NCBI RefSeq assembly: GCF_015319165.1
Contig: NZ_JADIVZ010000003.1
Span: 375,434 to 439,433, forward strand
Reading direction: 5' to 3'
DNA from: Nocardioides acrostichi
GTDB taxonomy: Bacteria > Actinomycetota > Actinomycetes > Propionibacteriales > Nocardioidaceae
Length of the DNA: 64,000 nt
In this document: one piece after another, positions 1-8,638 of the stretch
Layout of the letters: every line of letters begins with the position of its first letter
Numbering within the stretch: the stretch's first letter is position 1
Translations under genes and position numbers: made by a program
The notes under the pieces: model-generated
What the model was told of the DNA's origin: nothing
Seen by the model: the letters and a program-made list of their open reading frames with translations, nothing else
Databases searched by the model: none

Positions 1-1193
1 GTCTCCTCGAGGGTGTAGGTGCGCGAGAGGGTCGGGTGGATCTTGCCCTGCGCGATGAGACGGTTGGCCTCCCAGCTCTCGCGATAGTTGGCGAAGTGGC
101 TGGAGACGATGCGCTTGAGGTTCATCCACAGATAGCGGTTGTCGTACTCGTGCATGAAGCCGGTGGTCGAGGCGCACGTGGTGATGGTGCCGCCCTTGCG
201 CGTGACGTAGACCGAGGCGCCGAAGGTCTCGCGGCCGGGGTGTTCGAAGACGATGTCGATGTCCTCGCCGCCCGTGAGCTCGCGGATCCTCTTGCCCAGC
301 CGCTGCCACTCCCGCGGATTCTGCTCGGTGCCTTCCTCGTTCCAGAACTGCCAGTTCTCCTCGGAGCGGTTGATGATCATCTCCGCACCCATCGAGCGGC
401 AGATGTCGGCCTTCTCGTCGTTGGAGACCACGCAGATCGGGTTGGCGCCGCCGTTGAGGGCGTACTGCGTGGCGAAGCCGCCCAGACCGCCCGAGGCGCC
501 CCAGATCAGCACGTTGTCGCCCTGCTTCATGTTGCCGCCGTTGTGCGAGACGAGCTGGCGGTAGGCGGTGCAGTTGACCAGGCCGGGGGAGGCGGCTTCC
601 TCCCAGGTGAGGTGCTCGGGCTTGGGCATGAGCTGGTTCGCCTTGACCATCGCGACGTCTGCGAGGCCTCCGAAGTTGGTCTCAAAACCCCAGATGCGCT
701 GCTGGGGGTCCATCATCGCGTCGTCGTGGCCCTGCGGATCCTCGAGCTCCACGGAGAGGCAGTGGGCGACCACGCGGTCGCCCGGGTTCCACTTGGTCAC
801 GCCGGGGCCGACGGCCAGCACGACGCCGGAGAGGTCGGAACCGACGATGTGGTAGGGCAGGTCGTGGCGCTTGGTGAGGCCCGAGAGACGGCCGTAGCGC
901 TCGAGGAACCCGAAGGTCGAGACCGGCTCGAAGATCGAGGTCCACACGGTGTTGTAGTTGATCGCCGAGGCCATGACGGCCACGAACGCCTCGCCGGGGC
1001 CGAGCTCGGGCAACGCCACCTCGTCGACGTGCAGGCTCTTGCGGGGATCCTTCTCCTTCGAGGGCACGCCCTCGAACATGGCGACCTCGTCCTTGTGCAC
1101 CGTCACGGCCCGGTAGGACTCCGGCATGGTGAGCGAGGCGAAGTCTTCCTTCGTGGCCTCGTCGGAGGAGATGGCATCGAGAATGTTCTGCAC
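1..1193 (-). CDS. ccrA: Crotonyl-CoA carboxylase/reductase (C-terminus cut by window edge)
   Basis: Medium-chain dehydrogenase/reductase that carboxylates crotonyl-CoA to ethylmalonyl-CoA with NADPH and CO2, the key step of the ethylmalonyl-CoA pathway and of extender-unit supply. About 397 codons are present; the family is about 445, so roughly 50 C-terminal residues lie outside the window. The NADPH-binding glycine motif GASGGLGGFATQ is near residue 232. Asn, Phe and Glu at about residues 81, 170 and 171 match the CO2-binding residues known for this enzyme. The GTG start at 1193 has an AGGAG six bases upstream. A promoter with an overlapping palindrome lies at 1257-1285. Confidence 0.93.
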   Translation of the reverse strand, partial: MQNILDAISSDEATKEDFASLTMPESYRAVTVHKDEVAMFEGVPSKEKDPRKSLHVDEVALPELGPGEAFVAVMASAINYNTVWTSIFEPVSTFGFLERYGRLSGLTKRHDLPYHIVGSDLSGVVLAVGPGVTKWNPGDRVVAHCLSVELEDPQGHDDAMMDPQQRIWGFETNFGGLADVAMVKANQLMPKPEHLTWEEAASPGLVNCTAYRQLVSHNGGNMKQGDNVLIWGASGGLGGFATQYALNGGANPICVVSNDEKADICRSMGAEMIINRSEENWQFWNEEGTEQNPREWQRLGKRIRELTGGEDIDIVFEHPGRETFGASVYVTRKGGTITTCASTTGFMHEYDNRYLWMNLKRIVSSHFANYRESWEANRLIAQGKIHPTLSRTYTLEE

Positions 1194-1256
1194 GAACGGC
1201 TCCTAGATGGGGGTCGGTCGCGGCGCGCGCGGGCGCGCGCAGCCGGGTCGGCGCGA

Positions 1257-1285
1257 AGATTACCCAGCGGTAATCGGACTGTCAT
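1257..1285 (-). promoter_or_regulatory. ccr promoter with operator palindrome over the spacer and -10
   Basis: On the minus strand a -35 ATGACA (1285-1280) and a -10 TAATCT (1262-1257) are separated by exactly 17 bp, pointing at ccr. A perfect inverted repeat with 7-bp arms, GATTACC-N4-GGTAATC (1258-1275), fills most of the spacer and overlaps the -10. This placement fits a repressor operator. The cognate regulator is not evident in the window. Confidence 0.6.
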
Positions 1286-1408
1286 TCGAGTGTGACCCAT
1301 CTGTCGTCGCCGGGCTCGGTGGTCACCGCCCAGGGACCGTCGGATGTCGGCGGCGGCGATGCCGCGCGGACGCACGTGGATGCCGCCGGAGATGCCGGCG
1401 ACCAGGTG

Positions 1409-2113
1409 CTACGTGAGCGCGAATCCGCCGAGCAGCTGCTCGCGCGCGTCGGTGAGGTAGGTCGTGAGGTGCTCGGCGGCGTCGCTCCAGCGGCCGGCCT
1501 CGGCGAGGTCGCAGATCGCGGCGTTGGCGGCGAGGTAGGGCTCGTGGAAGGTGCGCGGGTCGCCCATGGCGTGGAAGAAGAGCCGCATCTCGGCGAGCAG
1601 CAGGTCCATCTGCGCGTCGAGCCGGTCGCTGCCGGCGAGGGCGACGACGGCATGGTGGAAGTGCTGGTTCGCCCCACCCACGGCCTCGTGGTCGCCCGCC
1701 TCGAGCGCCGCCTGCCCCTCCTCGACGGCGGCGCGCAGCGCCGCCACCCGGGCGGCGGGCGCGTGCTCTCCCTGCCGGAGGGCGCCGGGCTCGAGAGCCA
1801 GTCGGGCGGCGTAGACGTCGCGCACGTCGTCGGCGTCCGGGGTGGAGACCACCACGCCGCGGTGTGCCTCGCGCACGAGGATCCGCTCGGCCACGAGCTG
1901 GCCCAGAGCCTCGCGCAGGGTGTTGCGGGAGACGCCGAGAGCGGCGGCGAGACGCTCCTCGGGGAGCTTGGTGCCCGAGCGCAGGTGGCCCTCGGCGACC
2001 TGCTCGCGCAGCTGGCCGGCCACGCGGTCGGCCGTCGTGCTCATCACGGTGCGGCGGGCGCGGCGCTCGGCATCCAGGGTCGAGAGGACGTCGTCGAACG
2101 CACCGGTGCTCAT
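1409..2113 (-). CDS. GntR-family regulator with FCD effector domain
   Basis: A 234-residue DNA-binding regulator. The N-terminal winged helix-turn-helix (about residues 27-90) includes GTKLPEERLAAALGVSRNTL and is followed by an all-helical FCD domain with metal-ligand-type His/Asp residues. The ATG at 2113 is preferred because a TACGCT -10-like box ends 7 nt upstream, as expected for a leaderless transcript; another ATG lies at 2044. It is divergent from the 5-oxoprolinase operon with a 15-bp palindrome between them, so it probably controls that operon, as KipR does in Bacillus, though KipR is an IclR-type protein. The ligand is unknown. Confidence 0.85.
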   Translation of the reverse strand: MSTGAFDDVLSTLDAERRARRTVMSTTADRVAGQLREQVAEGHLRSGTKLPEERLAAALGVSRNTLREALGQLVAERILVREAHRGVVVSTPDADDVRDVYAARLALEPGALRQGEHAPAARVAALRAAVEEGQAALEAGDHEAVGGANQHFHHAVVALAGSDRLDAQMDLLLAEMRLFFHAMGDPRTFHEPYLAANAAICDLAEAGRWSDAAEHLTTYLTDAREQLLGGFALT

Positions 2114-2154
2114 GGGGCGAAGCGTAACCAGAATGTTTGATTGAGGTATTGCAG

Positions 2155-2169
2155 GATTGTTGAACAATC
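2155..2169. promoter_or_regulatory. Probable GntR operator, 15-bp palindrome
   Basis: GATTGTTGAACAATC is a perfect inverted repeat with one central base. It has the TTGT-N3-ACAA layout typical of FadR/FCD-type GntR sites. It sits 17 nt upstream of the NRAMP-like start and between the two divergent transcription units, so it could serve both. Confidence 0.6.
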
Positions 2170-2185
2170 GGCAAGGTGAGGCCGT

Positions 2186-3430
2186 ATGAGCCACGACACA
2201 CCCGAGAACACCAGTCAGAGCACGCCACCCAGCACCGGCCAGGCGGTGAAGGACGCCGCCGGGCGCTCGGCCGTGCTCGGCGCGATCTTCTTGATGGCCA
2301 CCAGCGCCATCGGCCCGGGCTTCCTCACCCAGACCGCGCAGTTCACCGGTGCGATGGGCGCGGCCTTCGCCTGCGCGATCCTGATCTCGATCGTCGTCGA
2401 CGTCGCCGTGCAGATGAACGTGTGGCGCGTCGTCGGTGTCTCCGGCCTGCGAGCCCACGAGCTCGGCAACCGGCTGCTGCCCGGGGCGGGCTACGCGCTG
2501 GCGGCCTTGGTGGTGCTCGGTGGGCTGGTGTTCAACATCGGCAACGTCGCCGGCTCCGGCATCGGCCTCGACGCACTGCTCGGCCTCGAGCCGAGGATCG
2601 GCGGCGCGCTCTCCGCGCTCGTGGCCATCGGCATCTTCCTCTCGCGGCGTGCCGGGTTGGCGCTGGACCGGATCGTGGTCGCTCTGGGCGTGCTGATGAT
2701 CGTCGCCACACTGGTCATGGTCTTCACCTCCAGCCCGCCGGTGGGCGAGGCGCTGCGCAGCACGGTGGCCCCCGACACCTTCGACGCCAAGACCGTCACC
2801 ACCATCATCGGCGGCACCGTGGGCGGCTACATCACCTACGCCGGTGCGCACCGTCTCATCGACTCCGGGCGCACGGGGGTCGAGCACGTCGCCGACATCA
2901 CGCGCTCCTCGGTCATCAGCATCCTGCTCACCGGCGTGATGCGGATCCTGCTGTTCCTGGCCATCCTCGGCGTGGTCGCCGGCGGCGTGACCCTGGCCGC
3001 CGACGACCCGGCCGGCTCGGCCTTCAAGGCCGCCGCGGGAGAGGCGGGCTTGAGGATGTTCGGCCTGGTCCTCTGGGCCGCCGCGCTCACCTCCGTGATC
3101 GGTGCCGCCTACACCTCGGTCTCCTTCCTCACCACCCAGCGCACGCCCGAGAAGGTGCGGACCGCGATCACCGTCGGCTTCATCGTGCTCACCGCCGGCA
3201 TCTTCGTGGTCATCGAGCAGGCCCCGGCCAAGCTGCTGATCTTCGCCGGCACCTTCAACGGACTCATCCTGCCGCTGGGCTTCACCGTGCTGCTCGCGGT
3301 CGCCTGGTTCCGGCGCGACTTGCTGCACGGCTATCGCTACCCGATGTGGCTCAAGGTGATCGGTCTGCTGGCCTGGCTGCTGACCCTCTGGCTGGGGTGG
3401 CAGGCGCTCCAGGGTCTGGCCGACCTGTGA
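2186..3430 (+). CDS. NRAMP-family (YcsG-like) membrane transporter
   Basis: A 414-residue polytopic membrane protein of the NRAMP superfamily with about 11 hydrophobic segments; the conserved first-helix region is near residue 45 ([16 protein letters not shown]). The canonical metal-ligand motif DPGN of true manganese/iron NRAMPs is not seen, so metal transport is doubtful. It heads an operon with pxpA, pxpB, pxpC and a YcsI-type hydro-lyase, the same set as Bacillus ycsF-ycsG-ycsI-kipI-kipA. Import of 5-oxoproline or a related acid is inferred. The ATG at 2186 has AGGTGAG five bases upstream. The stop lies in a 15-bp tandem repeat. Confidence 0.85.
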   Translation: MSHDTPENTSQSTPPSTGQAVKDAAGRSAVLGAIFLMATSAIGPGFLTQTAQFTGAMGAAFACAILISIVVDVAVQMNVWRVVGVSGLRAHELGNRLLPGAGYALAALVVLGGLVFNIGNVAGSGIGLDALLGLEPRIGGALSALVAIGIFLSRRAGLALDRIVVALGVLMIVATLVMVFTSSPPVGEALRSTVAPDTFDAKTVTTIIGGTVGGYITYAGAHRLIDSGRTGVEHVADITRSSVISILLTGVMRILLFLAILGVVAGGVTLAADDPAGSAFKAAAGEAGLRMFGLVLWAAALTSVIGAAYTSVSFLTTQRTPEKVRTAITVGFIVLTAGIFVVIEQAPAKLLIFAGTFNGLILPLGFTVLLAVAWFRRDLLHGYRYPMWLKVIGLLAWLLTLWLGWQALQGLADL

Positions 3431-3464
3431 GGGGCCGACCTGTGAGGGGCCGACCTGTGAGGGG
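3420..3464 (+). repeat. 15-bp tandem repeat, three copies, spanning a stop codon
   Basis: CCGACCTGTGAGGGG is repeated three times (3420-3434, 3435-3449, 3450-3464). The first copy holds the last codons and the TGA of the NRAMP-like gene. Because the unit is a multiple of three, all three TGAs are in the same frame. The repeated purine tracts also leave a ribosome-binding-like AGGGGG just before pxpA. Confidence 0.9.
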
Positions 3465-3471
3465 GCAGTCT

Positions 3472-4245
3472 GTGAGCATGCCGCGCATCGACCTGAACAG
3501 TGACGTCGGCGAGTCCTTCGGCCGCTGGCGACTCGGTGACGACGAGGCCGTGCTCGCGGTCGTGACGAGCGCCAACGTGGCCTGCGGGTTCCACGCCGGC
3601 GACCCGACGACCCTGCGCCGGTGCTGCGAGCTCGCGGCCGCGCACGGGGTGGCCGTCGGCGCCCAGGTGGGCTACCCGGATCTGGCGGGGTTCGGACGCC
3701 GGTTCATCGACGTCGATCCGACCGAGCTGGCCGACGCCGTGACCTACCAGATCGGTGCGCTCGACGCGATGGCGCGCGCAGCCGGCACCCGGGTCTCCTA
3801 CGTCAAGCCGCACGGTGCGCTCTACCACGCGACCATCGACCACGAGGGCCAGGCTCGAGCCGTGATCGACGCCGTGCGGGGCTACGACGACACCTTCCCC
3901 GTGCTCGGCCTGCCCGGCTCGCTGCTGCTGCGCTACGCCGACGACGCCGGCCTGCGGGGCGTGCGCGAGGCGTTCGCCGACCGCGGCTACACCGGCGAGG
4001 GCCGCCTCGTGCCCCGGTCGCAGCCGGGAGCCCTGCTCGACGACGCCGCCGACGTCGCGCGCCGCGTCGTCCGGCTGGTCACCGAGGGTGTCGTGGCCTC
4101 CGTCGACGGGTCCGACGTGGCGGTCGACGCGGAGTCGGTGTGCCTGCACGGCGATACCCCCGGTGCCGTCGAGATGGCACGGGCGGTGGCCGCGGCGCTG
4201 GCCGACGCGGGCGTCGAGCTCGGGTCGTTCGCGGGGCGGGCATGA
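3472..4245 (+). CDS. pxpA: 5-oxoprolinase subunit A (LamB/YcsF family)
   Basis: Subunit A of the prokaryotic ATP-dependent 5-oxoprolinase PxpABC, which opens 5-oxoproline to glutamate. The signature [12 protein letters not shown] is at the N-terminus, [12 protein letters not shown] near residue 35 and the conserved [10 protein letters not shown] near 107; length of about 257 residues matches the family. GTG 3472 has AGGGGG at good spacing; ATG 3478, two codons later, is the alternative. Its last bases overlap the pxpB start (ATGA), showing translational coupling. Confidence 0.93.
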   Translation: MSMPRIDLNSDVGESFGRWRLGDDEAVLAVVTSANVACGFHAGDPTTLRRCCELAAAHGVAVGAQVGYPDLAGFGRRFIDVDPTELADAVTYQIGALDAMARAAGTRVSYVKPHGALYHATIDHEGQARAVIDAVRGYDDTFPVLGLPGSLLLRYADDAGLRGVREAFADRGYTGEGRLVPRSQPGALLDDAADVARRVVRLVTEGVVASVDGSDVAVDAESVCLHGDTPGAVEMARAVAAALADAGVELGSFAGRA

Positions 4246-4877
4246 GGCTGCTCGCGTACGGCGACCGGGCGGTGCTGGTCGAGCTCGCCGAGGGCGTCGA
4301 GGGCGCAGAGCGAGGAGGGGGAGCGCTCGGCTACGCCGAGGCGCTGCGCCGCGAGGCGCCGCCTGAGGTGGGTGAGGTGGTTCCGGCGGCGTGCACGGTG
4401 CTCGTGGTGGCTGCCGACAAGGTGCCCCTCGCCGACCTGCGGCGGGTGCTGGAGGACGTTCGGCCGGTCGCTCTCGAGGCGGATCGAGGACCCGAGGCCG
4501 TGGAGATCCCGGTCGTCTACGACGGGCAGGATCTCGACGACGTCGCAGCGCTGACCGGTCTCTCGCGCGAGGAGGTCGTGGCGGCGCACACGGAGCAGAC
4601 CTGGCGGGTCGCCTTCGGCGGTTTCGCGCCCGGCTTCGGCTATCTCGCGGGCGAGGACGACCGGCTGCACGTGCCACGCCGCGAGGAGTCGCGCACGAGG
4701 GTGCCGGCAGGGTCGGTCGGACTGGCGGGGGAGTACGCCGGCGTCTACCCCCGGGAGTCGCCGGGCGGTTGGCAGCTCATCGGCCGCACCGAGGTCGACC
4801 TCTTCGACCTCGACCGCGACCCACCCGCGTTGCTGCGCCCCGGCGTGGCCGTGCGCTTCGTCGAGGTGCGCCGGTGA
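4242..4877 (+). CDS. pxpB: 5-oxoprolinase subunit B (KipI family)
   Basis: 211 residues with the family hallmark [12 protein letters not shown] near residue 127 and a later proline-rich PAGSVGLAG segment. In Bacillus the homologue KipI also inhibits the sporulation kinase KinA, but a metabolic role as part of 5-oxoprolinase is expected here from the neighbours. It overlaps pxpA by ATGA and pxpC by GTGA, so the three subunits are translationally coupled. Confidence 0.92.
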   Translation: MRLLAYGDRAVLVELAEGVEGAERGGGALGYAEALRREAPPEVGEVVPAACTVLVVAADKVPLADLRRVLEDVRPVALEADRGPEAVEIPVVYDGQDLDDVAALTGLSREEVVAAHTEQTWRVAFGGFAPGFGYLAGEDDRLHVPRREESRTRVPAGSVGLAGEYAGVYPRESPGGWQLIGRTEVDLFDLDRDPPALLRPGVAVRFVEVRR

Positions 4878-5740
4878 CCCGCACGCTGACGCTGCACGCC
4901 ACCGGCCCGCTCACCACTGTGCAGGATCTCGGCCGCCCCGGGTACGCCGGTATCGGCGTCGGGCGCTCGGGGGCCGCGGATCGCGGGGCGCTGCGCCAGG
5001 GCAACCGAGCGCTGGGCAATCCCGAGGGCGCGGCTGGGCTGGAGATCACCCTCGGCGGGCTCGATGTCGAGGTGGGCGACGAGGCGTTGTGGCTCTGCGT
5101 CACCGGCGCGGTGTGCGACCTCACGGTCGACGGCCGCGGTATGGGCTCGCACGCTCCGGTGCGGGTCGAGGCAGGAGCGCGGGTGCGGGTCGGGTCGCCG
5201 TCGGTGGGTCTGCGGTCCTACCTCTGCGTGCGCGGCGGTGTCGACGCCGACCTGGTGCTCGGCTCTCGGTCGCGTGACCTGCTGGCCGGGCTCGGACCGG
5301 AGATCGACGCGGGCACCGTGCTGCCCGTGGGCGAGCCGGCGGGGGCGATGCCGGGCATCGACCACCTGCCCTGGCCGCGGGTCTCGGCGGACGAGCCCGT
5401 GGTGCTGCGTGCGGTGCGCGGGCCGCGCGCGGACTGGGTCGCCGACCCCGACCTGCTCACCGCCACGACGTGGACCGCGACCGACCGCAGCAACCGGGTC
5501 GGTGCTCGCCTCGACGGCGCCCGCTTCGAGCACGCCCGCGACCGGCAGTTGCCCAGTGAGGGCGCATGGCGTGGCGCTGTCCAGGTGCCGCCGTCCGGCC
5601 AGCCCGTGCTGTTCCTCGCCGACCACCCCGTGACCGGGGGCTACCCCGTGGTGGCCGTGGTGGTCGTCGACGATGTCGACCTCGCCGCGCAGGTGCGGCC
5701 GGGTCAGAGCTTGAGATTCCGATGGGTGGAGGCACCATGA
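4874..5740 (+). CDS. pxpC: 5-oxoprolinase subunit C (KipA/biotin-dependent carboxyltransferase-like fold)
   Basis: 288 residues beginning with the family pattern [19 protein letters not shown] near residue 10, followed by [18 protein letters not shown]. The C-terminal [11 protein letters not shown] motif (near residue 250) is also typical of KipA/AHS2 proteins. Third subunit of 5-oxoprolinase. The GTG start overlaps the pxpB stop, and the stop overlaps the hydro-lyase start. Confidence 0.92.
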   Translation: MTRTLTLHATGPLTTVQDLGRPGYAGIGVGRSGAADRGALRQGNRALGNPEGAAGLEITLGGLDVEVGDEALWLCVTGAVCDLTVDGRGMGSHAPVRVEAGARVRVGSPSVGLRSYLCVRGGVDADLVLGSRSRDLLAGLGPEIDAGTVLPVGEPAGAMPGIDHLPWPRVSADEPVVLRAVRGPRADWVADPDLLTATTWTATDRSNRVGARLDGARFEHARDRQLPSEGAWRGAVQVPPSGQPVLFLADHPVTGGYPVVAVVVVDDVDLAAQVRPGQSLRFRWVEAP

Positions 5741-6522
5741 CCTTGACCGACGCGGCGGCGCTGTCGCCGGCAGAGGCGCGCGCCAGGTTCCGCGACGGCC
5801 TGGTGACCCCGACGTCCGGCTGGTGCGACGGCTACACCCAGGCCAACCTGATGGTGCTGCCGCGCGAGCAGGCCTTCGACTTCTTGCTGTTCGCCCAGCG
5901 CAACCCCAAGCCGTGCCCGGTGCTCGACGTGCTCGAGCCCGGTGCCGTCGCCGGGCCGCTGCTTCACGGCGACGTGCGCACCGACGTGCCCGCCTACCGC
6001 GTGTACGTCGACGGCGAACTGGTCGAGGAGACGCCGGAGGTCAGGCGCTGGTGGCGCGAGGACCTGGTCAGCTTCCTCATCGGGTGCAGCTTCACGTTCG
6101 AGTCGGCGTTGGCCCAGGCGAGCGTGCCCGTGCGGCACCTCGAGGCCGGCTGCAACGTGCCGATGTACCGCACCACCACCCGGTGTCGCTCGGCCGGCGC
6201 GATGGGCGGCCCGCTGGTGGTGTCGATGCGGCCCGTGCCGGCGGCGCAGGTGGCCGACGCCGTACGCGTCACCGCCCGCTACCCGGCCGTGCACGGCGCC
6301 CCGGTGCACGTGGGCGATCCGGCCGCCCTCGGCATCACCGACCTCGACGCCCCCGACTTCGGCGACGCGGTCGAGGTGCGCCCGGGGGAGGTGCCGGTGT
6401 TCTGGGCCTGCGGCGTGACGCCCCAGGCGGCGGTCATGGAGTCGCGACCACCGCTGGCCATCGCCCACGCCCCCGGCCACATGCTCATCACCGACGCCCG
6501 CGACTCCGACTACCTCATGTGA
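5737..6522 (+). CDS. YcsI/DUF1445-family putative hydro-lyase
   Basis: 261 residues of the D-glutamate cyclase-like/DUF1445 family. Family landmarks include [16 protein letters not shown] near residue 29, [10 protein letters not shown] near 61, the CSFTFE segment near 117 and a C-terminal ITDARDSD. One family member converts D-glutamate to 5-oxoproline, which would feed the neighbouring 5-oxoprolinase, so the operon may process both. Last gene of the operon, coupled to pxpC by ATGA. The 22-bp repeat array starts directly after its stop. Confidence 0.85.
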   Translation: MTLTDAAALSPAEARARFRDGLVTPTSGWCDGYTQANLMVLPREQAFDFLLFAQRNPKPCPVLDVLEPGAVAGPLLHGDVRTDVPAYRVYVDGELVEETPEVRRWWREDLVSFLIGCSFTFESALAQASVPVRHLEAGCNVPMYRTTTRCRSAGAMGGPLVVSMRPVPAAQVADAVRVTARYPAVHGAPVHVGDPAALGITDLDAPDFGDAVEVRPGEVPVFWACGVTPQAAVMESRPPLAIAHAPGHMLITDARDSDYLM

Positions 6523-6641
6523 CCCGCGAGGGGTCGCGAATCGTCCCGCGAGGGGTCGCGAATCGTCCCGCGAGGGGTCGCGAATCGTCCCGCGAGGGGT
6601 CGCGGATCGTGCCGCGAGGGGTCGCGAATCGTCCCTCGAGG
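6523..6641. repeat. 22-bp tandem repeat array, five copies plus a partial
   Basis: Five head-to-tail 22-bp units (6523-6632) and a short sixth, each built on CCCGCGAGGGGTCGC followed by a GAATCGT-like tail. Within each unit CGCGA and TCGCG flank GGGG, so every copy can form a small hairpin. The array begins one base after the hydro-lyase stop. A second array of the same family lies at 33553-33661. Confidence 0.9.
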
Positions 6642-6642
6642 A

Positions 6643-6654
6643 TGACAGGTGTCA
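6643..6654. promoter_or_regulatory. Candidate operator TGACAGGTGTCA
   Basis: A 12-bp site with perfect TGACA/TGTCA arms, about 60 nt before the ABC transporter start; a further GTGACA half-site follows at 6665. It may be the target of the response regulator encoded at the end of this operon, as for DesR-type regulators that control a linked exporter. Inference only. Confidence 0.35.
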
Positions 6655-6713
6655 CGGGCGGTTCGTGACAGCGCGCAGGTCCGGACACCGCGCCCCACGG
6701 CGAAGGTGGCGTC

Positions 6714-7805
6714 ATGACGATCACCCCGCCCCGGTACCGCCCGCACGACCTGCCGTCCAGCATCCCGTCGGCACCGGCACCGGCACCGGCACCGGCACCG
6801 GCGCCGACGCGCCGCGCACCTGCGACCCTCCCGCTCGAGGGGTCCGCCGCGCACACTCCGTTCGCCGTCCGCCTGGCGGGTCTGCGGCGCACGTTCGGTG
6901 CGCGGTCCGGAGAGGTGGTGGCGGTCGACCACGTCGACCTGACCGTCGAGCCGGGCGAGATCGTGGCGCTGCTCGGGCCAAACGGTGCCGGCAAGAGCAC
7001 CACCCTCGACGTCGTCCTGGGCCTGATCGAGGCGACGGCAGGGGAGGCAGCGGTCTTCGGCATGCGGCCGCGCTCCGCCGTCGAGGCGGGTCTGGTCGCG
7101 GGGGTGCTCCAGACCGGTGGTCTGCTGCCCGACCTGCGGGTCGGCGAGGTCGTCGAGTACGTGGCCGCCGCCTACCGCCGGCTGCCCCACGCGGGCGTCG
7201 ACGACGTCCTCGAGCGGGCCGGCATCACGCACCTGGCCGCTCGACGTGTCTCGAAGTGCTCCGGGGGTGAGCAGCAGCGGCTGCGCTTCGCCCTGGCCCT
7301 GCTGCCCGACCCGCGCCTGCTCGTGCTCGACGAGCCCACCGCCGGGATGGACGTGACCGCCCGTCGCGAGTTCTGGGCCACGATGCACGAGGAGGCCGAG
7401 CGCGGTCGCACGGTCGTCTTCGCGACGCACTACCTCGAGGAGGCCGACAGCTTCGCCGACCGCATCGTCCTCGTCGCAGGAGGCCGCGTGGTGGCCGACG
7501 GCAGCACCGAGGAGATCCGCTCTCGCGCCGCCGGCAAGGTCGTGTCGGCCCGGGTGCTCGACCCCGCCGCGGCCTCCCGCCGGCTGACCGCGCTCGACCT
7601 GCCCGGCGACGTCCGGCTCGAGACTCAGGGTCACCGCGTGCTCGTGCACGTGCGGGACGTCGAGGCGGCCGACGCCGCCGCCATCACCCTGCTCACGGCC
7701 TGCGACGGCCGCGACCTGACCGTCGTCCCCGCCTCGCTCGACGAGGCCTTCGTCGCCCTCACCAGCCAAACCACCAGCCAGACCATGCACCAGGAGATCC
7801 GATGA
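6714..7805 (+). CDS. ABC exporter ATP-binding protein (DrrA/CcmA type)
   Basis: 363 residues. Walker A GPNGAGKST is near residue 87, the signature KCSGGEQQRLR near 181 and Walker B LVLDEPTAGMD near 201, with the H-loop FATHYLEEAD after it. The first 45 residues are an extension holding an (AP)n run, encoded by a GGCACC minisatellite at about 6768-6805. With the next gene it forms a multidrug/lantibiotic-type exporter. The array of three downstream genes (permease, kinase, regulator) resembles Bacillus DesKR/YvfTU-linked exporters. The stop overlaps the permease start. Confidence 0.9.
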   Translation: MTITPPRYRPHDLPSSIPSAPAPAPAPAPAPTRRAPATLPLEGSAAHTPFAVRLAGLRRTFGARSGEVVAVDHVDLTVEPGEIVALLGPNGAGKSTTLDVVLGLIEATAGEAAVFGMRPRSAVEAGLVAGVLQTGGLLPDLRVGEVVEYVAAAYRRLPHAGVDDVLERAGITHLAARRVSKCSGGEQQRLRFALALLPDPRLLVLDEPTAGMDVTARREFWATMHEEAERGRTVVFATHYLEEADSFADRIVLVAGGRVVADGSTEEIRSRAAGKVVSARVLDPAAASRRLTALDLPGDVRLETQGHRVLVHVRDVEAADAAAITLLTACDGRDLTVVPASLDEAFVALTSQTTSQTMHQEIR

Positions 7806-8638
7806 GCACCTCGACCCTCGCACCGTCCGCCGTCGACCCGGGCCACCGCACCCCGACACGTCTCCACCTCGCGGGTCTCCTGCCGGACCCCACCATGCTC
7901 CGTCTCGAGGCGCGCCGGGTGCTGCGCGACCCGATCACCTTGCTGTTCACCGTGGCGTTGCCGGGCTTCATGTTCCTGGTGTTCGGAAGCTCGCAGGACT
8001 ACGCCGGCGACGCCGTGGGCAACGGCAACGTCGCGATGGCCATCATGATCGCGATGGCCGGCTACGGCGCGGTGACGGCGACCGTCGGGCTCGGTGCCTC
8101 CGCCGCGGTCGAGCGCTCCCACGGCTGGGGTCGCCAGCTCGGCATGACCCCGCAGCGCGACATCGGGTACGCGGCGGTCAAGGCGAGCCTCGCGGTGCTC
8201 GTGGCCCTGCTGCCCGCACTCGTGGTGTTCGCGCTGGGGCTGCTCACCGGGGCAGAAGGTGCCGTCCGCGCGTGGGCGCTCAGCTTCGTGGTCGTGGCCG
8301 CGGGGGCCGTCGTCTTCGCCCTCTATGGTCTGTGCTTCGGCCTGCGGTTCCCCTCGGAGGGTGCGGCGACGGCCGCGAGCCTCTCGGTGGTACTGCTCTC
8401 CTTCCTCGGCAACATCTTCTTCCCGCTCTCCGGCGCCCTGCTGACCATTGCGAAGTTCACGCCCCTCTACGGCTACGTCGCGCTGGCGCGCTACCCGCTC
8501 ACCGAGGGCTGGGTCATCACCGGTGGCGACCTGGTGCACGAGTCGCTGTGGGTGCCGCTCACTAACGTGGTGGCATGGACGGCGGTGCTGGCGGTGGCGG
8601 CGACGCTGCTGGTACGCCGCTCGCGCGCCCGGCAGTGA
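7802..8638 (+). CDS. ABC-2 type exporter permease
   Basis: 278 residues with six predicted membrane segments, the first near residue 55 (FTVALPGFMFLVFG) and the last near 255. The ABC-2 signature helix near residue 195 contains NIFFPLSG. It pairs with the upstream ATPase. ATG 7802 overlaps the ATPase TGA (ATGA), and its own TGA overlaps the GTG of the histidine kinase. The substrate is not predictable from sequence. Confidence 0.88.
   Translation: MSTSTLAPSAVDPGHRTPTRLHLAGLLPDPTMLRLEARRVLRDPITLLFTVALPGFMFLVFGSSQDYAGDAVGNGNVAMAIMIAMAGYGAVTATVGLGASAAVERSHGWGRQLGMTPQRDIGYAAVKASLAVLVALLPALVVFALGLLTGAEGAVRAWALSFVVVAAGAVVFALYGLCFGLRFPSEGAATAASLSVVLLSFLGNIFFPLSGALLTIAKFTPLYGYVALARYPLTEGWVITGGDLVHESLWVPLTNVVAWTAVLAVAATLLVRRSRARQ

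Noticed and set aside
36..1295. Long plus-strand open frame opposite ccr
   Set aside because: The minus strand has an unmistakable crotonyl-CoA carboxylase/reductase; the opposite frame is low-complexity and lacks any family motif.
2186..3430. Manganese/iron transport by the NRAMP-like protein
   Set aside because: The DPGN metal-binding motif of helix 1 is missing and the operon concerns 5-oxoproline.
8575..8634. ATG 8575 as start of the histidine kinase
   Set aside because: It would overlap the permease by 64 nt and add a Gly/Ala-rich stretch; the GTG at 8635 forms the same 4-base overlap as other genes in this operon.
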